The position numbers and the translations under genes were made by a program. The notes under the pieces were generated by a model. The model worked only from the letters and a program-made list of their open reading frames with translations, made no database searches and was not told the DNA's origin. Below are positions 59,287-64,000 of a stretch of DNA of 64,000 bases, in pieces (the first letter of the stretch is position 1; every line of letters starts with the position of its first letter). Source of the DNA: a virus; the IMG/VR virus record IMGVR_UViG_3300034101_003554, positions 62,001-126,000 of that record. One strand, given 5' to 3'.

Positions 59287-59595
59287 ATGAGTATTATATT
59301 TACACCAACAAATGGTTTAACACCACAAGAAAAATTACAAGTTGATATACAATTTGGAAATGGTTTAGTTGAAGAGTTTTTAATTGATAATCGATTAATT
59401 ACTCCACCAGTTACTGAACAAGAATCTTTACAATTATTAAATCAATTCAGTAATGTTGAGAGGTTGGCAAAACTTGGAGATATTAAATCGGTTAAAATTT
59501 TATTAGGACAAATACAAACCGATAATAAAATTTTTACACAATCAAGAAAAGATAAATATCTATTACAAATAGACGAACATTTATTATTACGATAA
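59287..59595 (+). CDS. Hypothetical protein, 102 aa, possible fibre chaperone
   Basis: Helical C-terminal half (ESLQLLNQFSNVERLAKLGDIKSVKILLGQI) after a short strand region. It lies 5 nt after one fibre gene and before the next; tail-fibre assembly proteins are often found in this position. No family recognised. Confidence 0.55.
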   Translation: MSIIFTPTNGLTPQEKLQVDIQFGNGLVEEFLIDNRLITPPVTEQESLQLLNQFSNVERLAKLGDIKSVKILLGQIQTDNKIFTQSRKDKYLLQIDEHLLLR

Positions 59596-59621
59596 GTGTA
59601 ATCAAAATTTAAATAAATTTA

Positions 59622-60428
59622 ATGAGTCAAACGATAATAATAAGTAGTATCAATTATGATGGAGAATTAGCTAGTGTTATATTCACACCACAAGGTAGTG
59701 TGAATGTTATTAATTTGGGAAATGTTACATTACCTTTTACATTCCAAGCGGGGTTATTAACACCACCCCAAGATGTTTATGGTACTTATACAATATTGGT
59801 TGAGAATGGTGATTGTCCAAACATTTTAAATGTTCCAAGACCTACGCCTACCCCAACCCCAACTGTTACACCAACAAGAACGGTTACCCCAACTCCTACA
59901 GTTACACCAACACCTACTTCAACGTTTGACCCTTGTAGAGTTACTCAAACACCAACAAATACTCCAAGTAATACACCGACAAGGACTCCAACAAGAACTC
60001 CTACGGCAACACCAACAAGTACTTGTCCAGGACCTTCACCTACAAATACTCCGACACCAACAACAACTCCAACTCCAACACCTTCAAGAACTCCTGAAGA
60101 GTCAAAGATTTATTGGGGTAAATTTAGTGGTGGTACTATTACAAGTGGTGATACAACTTTATTATCAAGTGGTTATACTTCTAATCCAACAAATACTTAT
60201 AGAAGTATTCCGAGTGGTTTCGCTTATGGTTATATTCTAATACCAACTGGTTTAACGCAACCATCAGAATTTAGAAATAGTAATGTAGGTTGTTCAGGTA
60301 GTAATATACCATTTAACAATATAGGTACGATAATCATAGTTGACGCTAACGGATTTAGCATAACATATAATGTTTACAGAACTTTCTTCCAAATCACTGA
60401 TGGTTTCGATGTATGGTTATGTAGTTAA
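59622..60428 (+). CDS. Virion protein with Thr-Pro stalk, 268 aa
   Basis: An N-terminal beta domain (1-70), a low-complexity TPTPT/TPTRT/SNTPT stalk from about 74 to 158 with two cysteines (105 and 135), and a C-terminal beta domain with [18 protein letters not shown] and cysteines at 219 and 267. The architecture is of an exposed adhesin or short tail-tip fibre. The stalk is rich in Thr, suitable for O-glycosylation, and the genome carries a glycan cassette, but a link is speculation. Confidence 0.65.
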   Translation: MSQTIIISSINYDGELASVIFTPQGSVNVINLGNVTLPFTFQAGLLTPPQDVYGTYTILVENGDCPNILNVPRPTPTPTPTVTPTRTVTPTPTVTPTPTSTFDPCRVTQTPTNTPSNTPTRTPTRTPTATPTSTCPGPSPTNTPTPTTTPTPTPSRTPEESKIYWGKFSGGTITSGDTTLLSSGYTSNPTNTYRSIPSGFAYGYILIPTGLTQPSEFRNSNVGCSGSNIPFNNIGTIIIVDANGFSITYNVYRTFFQITDGFDVWLCS

Positions 60429-60441
60429 AATAAAATAATTA

Positions 60442-62466
60442 ATGGGTTCTTTTAGTTTATCAGGTGGTGTTGAAGTTTTTGGTTTTATTTCTCCAAGTAA
60501 TACCACAGACCAATATCCAGTTATTGACCCCTTATATGGTATTGATGGTTTAAGAAACGTTAATACTTTAAGTGATTTAAATTTAATTCCGACACTTAGG
60601 AGAAGGGCTGGTATGCTTGTGGGTGTAAGTGGAGGGACTATTTATTATAAACTAAATTTACCCCCTTGGAATGGCACACTATCGGATTGGAGTTTATTTG
60701 AGTTAGGTTTTACTGGTGGTACTGTAACTGGAAATACAATTTTCACTAATGGTATTACAGCTAATACTATTTCCGCTTCAACATATCTTAATTTACCTAT
60801 TGATGTTTTTGTAACTGGAGGAACTTATGATAATGTATTAGGTATTGCAACATTTACAAATAATACTGGTGGAACATTTAATGTCAGTGGTTTATTCACA
60901 GGGGCGACTGATATATTTGTTACAGGTGGGACTTATAATGATAATACATTTACATTCACAAATAATACTGGTGGAACTTTTGATGTTTCATTTAATTCTG
61001 TAACTGGATTAACAATTAATGGGGATTTAAATGTAACTGGTAATACGATAGTTGATGGTATTACTGCAAATACTATTTCAGCTACAACTTATGAAAATTT
61101 ACCAATTGACATCAGAGTAACTGGTGGAACATATTCTTTAGGTACTGCAACCTTCACAAACAATACTGGGGGTACATTTAATGTCACAGGATTTTATACG
61201 GGAAATACTGACAACTATATCACAGGTGGAACTTTTGATAAAAATACTGAAACTTTAACATTGACTGATGTAACTGGGGGTACGATTAGTATTTCAGGTT
61301 TCAGTGATGTATTTGTAACGGGTGGTACATTTTCAGGTGGTAGTATAGTTTTTACAAATAATAGTGGTGGAACATTTAATGTATCAGGCATATCATCATT
61401 TGATACATTTGTCACAGGATTTTCTTATTCAAATAATACATTCACAATATCTCAAAATAGTGGTACATCATTAACGGCAACAATTAATTCGGTAACGGGA
61501 TTAACGGCATCAACAATATCCGCAGCAACATTTAATGGGGATATTGTTGCGCTAAATGGAACATCAGTTACAAATCCAACATATAGAACATCATTAGGTG
61601 GTTCTAATTTAAGTCCAAGGGCGACATTTGGTAGTGAATCAAATGCCGCAAGTTTACATAGGTATATTTTTGACCCAGTTAATCAAAATGGATTAGTATT
61701 TTCTATAGCAAATAATGGTAGTGTTTATATCGCAAGAGGTGGAATTGTTGCTGGTGGTTCAGGTTCTATATCACAAGAAATTGGTGATTTAAGATTTTTT
61801 ACTTTAAATTCACCTAATGCTACTTTATTCTCAGAAAGAATGAGATTAGACCATTTTGGTAATCTTGGTATTGGTACAACATCTCCATCTGAAAAATTAG
61901 ATGTTGTTGGAAAAACAAAAACAACAAGTATTCAAATAACATCAGGGGCAACAAATGGATATGTTTTAACTTCAGATGTTAGTGGTAATGGTACTTGGCA
62001 ACAAATACCTTCATTTACTGGTGGTACGATAACTGGTAGTACAAATTTCACAAACGGATTAACCGCGAATACAATATCTGCAACGACATATCAAAATCTT
62101 CCAATTGATTATAGGTCGTTTGGTGTTGTTGTTGATGGTGCTGGTTCAGTAATAACAACTGGTAATAAAGGGTATTTAAGTTTACCATATTCAGGTTATA
62201 TTACAGGGTGGAGAATACTTGGTGACCAATCAGGTTCAACATCAATTGATGTATGGAAGACTAATTATATTGGATTTCCTCCAACATCTGGGGATAGTAT
62301 AACTGGAGGTAATTATCCAAATTTAACTTCACAACAAATAAATGAGGATTATTCTTTATTAGGTTGGACAACAGGTTTTACAAGTGGTGATATAATTTCA
62401 TTTAATGTTTTATCCGCTAGTACAACAACAAGAATAAACTTAACAATTAATGTTATTAAAACATAG
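60442..62466 (+). CDS. Repetitive tail-fibre protein, 674 aa
   Basis: The N-terminal ~90 residues are distinct (GSFSLSGGVEVFGFISPSNT). Then come copies of the same modules as in the 57905 gene (FTGGTVTGxTxFxNGITANTISA, VTGGTYDN, NNTGGTFNVSG). A region near 470-500 has GNLGIGTTSPSEKLDVVGK, which is common in long fibres before the tip. The C-terminal ~100 residues after LPIDYRSFGVVVDG form a separate tip domain. No S74 chaperone motif is seen. Likely a long tail fibre that contacts the host. Confidence 0.82.
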   Translation: MGSFSLSGGVEVFGFISPSNTTDQYPVIDPLYGIDGLRNVNTLSDLNLIPTLRRRAGMLVGVSGGTIYYKLNLPPWNGTLSDWSLFELGFTGGTVTGNTIFTNGITANTISASTYLNLPIDVFVTGGTYDNVLGIATFTNNTGGTFNVSGLFTGATDIFVTGGTYNDNTFTFTNNTGGTFDVSFNSVTGLTINGDLNVTGNTIVDGITANTISATTYENLPIDIRVTGGTYSLGTATFTNNTGGTFNVTGFYTGNTDNYITGGTFDKNTETLTLTDVTGGTISISGFSDVFVTGGTFSGGSIVFTNNSGGTFNVSGISSFDTFVTGFSYSNNTFTISQNSGTSLTATINSVTGLTASTISAATFNGDIVALNGTSVTNPTYRTSLGGSNLSPRATFGSESNAASLHRYIFDPVNQNGLVFSIANNGSVYIARGGIVAGGSGSISQEIGDLRFFTLNSPNATLFSERMRLDHFGNLGIGTTSPSEKLDVVGKTKTTSIQITSGATNGYVLTSDVSGNGTWQQIPSFTGGTITGSTNFTNGLTANTISATTYQNLPIDYRSFGVVVDGAGSVITTGNKGYLSLPYSGYITGWRILGDQSGSTSIDVWKTNYIGFPPTSGDSITGGNYPNLTSQQINEDYSLLGWTTGFTSGDIISFNVLSASTTTRINLTINVIKT

Positions 62467-62469
62467 AAT

Positions 62470-64000
62470 ATGGCTAAAAATTTAATTGAGTTTAATGTTT
62501 ACGATGCCGATGTAGTCCCATATAGTGGTTATAATTCAAATAAAACTGTTTTAGGACCTCAGATTTATAAATTTACTGGTTCAAATTCATCCGACTTTTA
62601 TATTGGGCCAAATGAAACTACATTCAGAGATATAACTCAAGATACTGGTGTTTCAAACTGGGGGGATATTGCAGTTATTCCTTATAGTACTAATAAACAT
62701 TGGTTATTTGCATTAAAAGGGTTTGCAACAACTCTTATACCAACTGAAATATGTATGTACGAATTTGATAAATTAACATACACATATACATATGTTGGTG
62801 CGGTATCTTGTTCTAGTACAAATACACCAGGGAGTCGTAGTCATTATGGATTTAGTGCTAATTTAACATATTATACTGGAGGGACGGTTGAGGTTCTCGG
62901 AAATTCAGTTACAGGGACAAGTACAGATTGGATTACAAATAGAATACCAATTGGTGTAAGGATAGGCTTTGGGTCGAATAATCCTCAAGATATTACTACT
63001 TGGTATAGAATTGGTAATTATCCATTAATGAATTCAACTCCATCGTTATTAAATGGTGGGGTTACAGCAATCGCATTTGATACTTCAGGTAACACATATA
63101 TTGGTGGAGCATTTACAACTTATAGTGGTATTTCAGTTGGCCGTTTGGCTAAGATAACAAGTGGTGGAACTTTGGATACAACATTCAATACTAATATTGG
63201 TACCGGATTAAATGCGTTTCCACATACAATAAAAGTCGATTCAAGTGGTAACTTATATATTGGAGGGACGTTTACAACATTTTCAGGTTTAGCCAACAAC
63301 TTTATAATTAAACTAAATAGTAATGGGACTAAAGATACTTCATTTGATAATACAACAGGTTTTAATTTGACTGTTTATGAAATTCAATTAGATAGTACTG
63401 GTAAATTATATGTTGGGGGTGACTTTACAACATATAAAGGTGTTACGAATAATCGTATAATAAAATTAAATACTGATGGATCAAAAGATGTATCTTTTGA
63501 TAACTCAACTGGATTTAATAGTAATGGGGTATATACTATTGAGGTTGTTGAAAACAATAGTATTTATGTTGGGGGTGGTTTTACAACATATAAAGGTGTT
63601 ACAAACAATAGGTTGATTAAAATATTAAGTGGTGGAACTAAAGATGCAACATTTGATAATACAACAGGACTAAATGTTAGTGCTTATAAAATAATATACA
63701 AACCATCAACAGGTTCAATTATTGTTGCCGGTGAATTTACTACTTGGAAAGGTGTTAGTAATGTGTATTTAACCGAAATTTCATCTGGAGGTACGGCTTT
63801 GATTTCCTCAATGTCCTCTCAAATTATATATAAGATGACTAAAGATTCTTCAGATAATATATATTGTTATGGAGCAAATCAAATAATAACAAAAAGAAAT
63901 ATAAATACATTAATAGCTAATCCTAATTTTAATCCAAATATAATATACACAACAAATGCGACTGTAGGTGAAATTATTGCTGTAGATCCAACTGGAACAA
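62470..64000 (+). CDS. Tail adhesin with delta-60 repeats, 3' end outside the window
   Basis: An ATG at 62470 opens a frame of 510 codons with no stop before the window end. Residues 1-195 are a beta-rich domain. From residue 198 at least five ~52-residue repeats follow: a central (Y/L)(I/V)(G/A)G(D/T/A/G)FTT segment, xGVxNNRIIKLNxxGxxD and a F(D/N)NTTGFN end. This is the delta-60 repeat pattern, predicted to build a beta-propeller-like structure. It continues the fibre cluster with a 3-nt gap and is probably a host-binding protein. Confidence 0.8.
   Translation, partial: MAKNLIEFNVYDADVVPYSGYNSNKTVLGPQIYKFTGSNSSDFYIGPNETTFRDITQDTGVSNWGDIAVIPYSTNKHWLFALKGFATTLIPTEICMYEFDKLTYTYTYVGAVSCSSTNTPGSRSHYGFSANLTYYTGGTVEVLGNSVTGTSTDWITNRIPIGVRIGFGSNNPQDITTWYRIGNYPLMNSTPSLLNGGVTAIAFDTSGNTYIGGAFTTYSGISVGRLAKITSGGTLDTTFNTNIGTGLNAFPHTIKVDSSGNLYIGGTFTTFSGLANNFIIKLNSNGTKDTSFDNTTGFNLTVYEIQLDSTGKLYVGGDFTTYKGVTNNRIIKLNTDGSKDVSFDNSTGFNSNGVYTIEVVENNSIYVGGGFTTYKGVTNNRLIKILSGGTKDATFDNTTGLNVSAYKIIYKPSTGSIIVAGEFTTWKGVSNVYLTEISSGGTALISSMSSQIIYKMTKDSSDNIYCYGANQIITKRNINTLIANPNFNPNIIYTTNATVGEIIAVDPTGT

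Noticed and set aside
59830-60240. Gln/Leu-rich out-of-frame plus-strand ORF
   Set aside because: It is a frame-shifted reading of the Thr-Pro stalk repeat.

Overview
The window is a strongly AT-rich, densely coded stretch of a large tailed-phage genome of the T4-like (myovirus) type. A late-gene core is recognisable: terminase large subunit, portal, prohead protease, scaffold, major capsid protein, a gp5-like baseplate hub and a gp55-like late sigma factor. Several features point to a Bacteroidetes (probably flavobacterial) host: a Bacteroidetes-style ribosomal protein bS21, a small flavobacterial-type lipoprotein, A-rich leaders largely without Shine-Dalgarno sequences, and a DUF4494-like protein. 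The taxonomic call is inference from protein style; no search was run.

Layout. 1-4.2 kb: RNA ligase, small hypothetical proteins, a degenerate M23-like protein, a lipoprotein and three membrane/coiled-coil proteins, two of them overlapping in different frames. 4.2-9.5 kb: a complete tmRNA gene on the minus strand, an unknown protein, an M20/M42-like metallopeptidase, a ClpC-like AAA+ unfoldase, and a divergent protein with two UVR motifs. 9.5-16.1 kb: a KTSC protein, a fusion of nucleotidyltransferase, M23 peptidase and peptidoglycan-binding segments, and four acidic or repeat-containing probable virion proteins. 16.1-26.1 kb: the head module (terminase, portal, protease, scaffold, capsid) with bS21 inserted on the opposite strand. 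26.1-30.9 kb: an HNH endonuclease, a large membrane-anchored coiled-coil protein and small proteins. 30.9-37.4 kb (minus): tail/baseplate proteins and the late sigma factor. 37.4-52.9 kb (minus): a glycan cassette with about ten glycosyltransferases, four methyltransferases and a sugar-nucleotide epimerase, interleaved with PhoH, a HAD-like protein, dUTPase and a 3'-5' exonuclease. 53-55.6 kb (minus): unknown, probably structural proteins, one WYL-like. 55.7-64 kb (plus): long repetitive tail-fibre or adhesin proteins, the last running off the window.

How the genes may work together. The least expected assembly is 4.2-9.5 kb. A ribosome-rescue RNA, a protein unfoldase, a probable UVR adaptor (McsA-like architecture) and a small metallopeptidase lie next to one another, which suggests a phage-encoded trans-translation and protein-turnover module. 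Together with bS21 it implies that this phage reshapes both translation and proteolysis in its host. The glycan cassette is large enough to build or remodel a fucosylated, methylated glycan, on either the virion or the host surface. A short sense-strand motif, TATTTAT, recurs 12-22 nt upstream of many starts on both strands and is a candidate late promoter for the encoded gp55-like factor.
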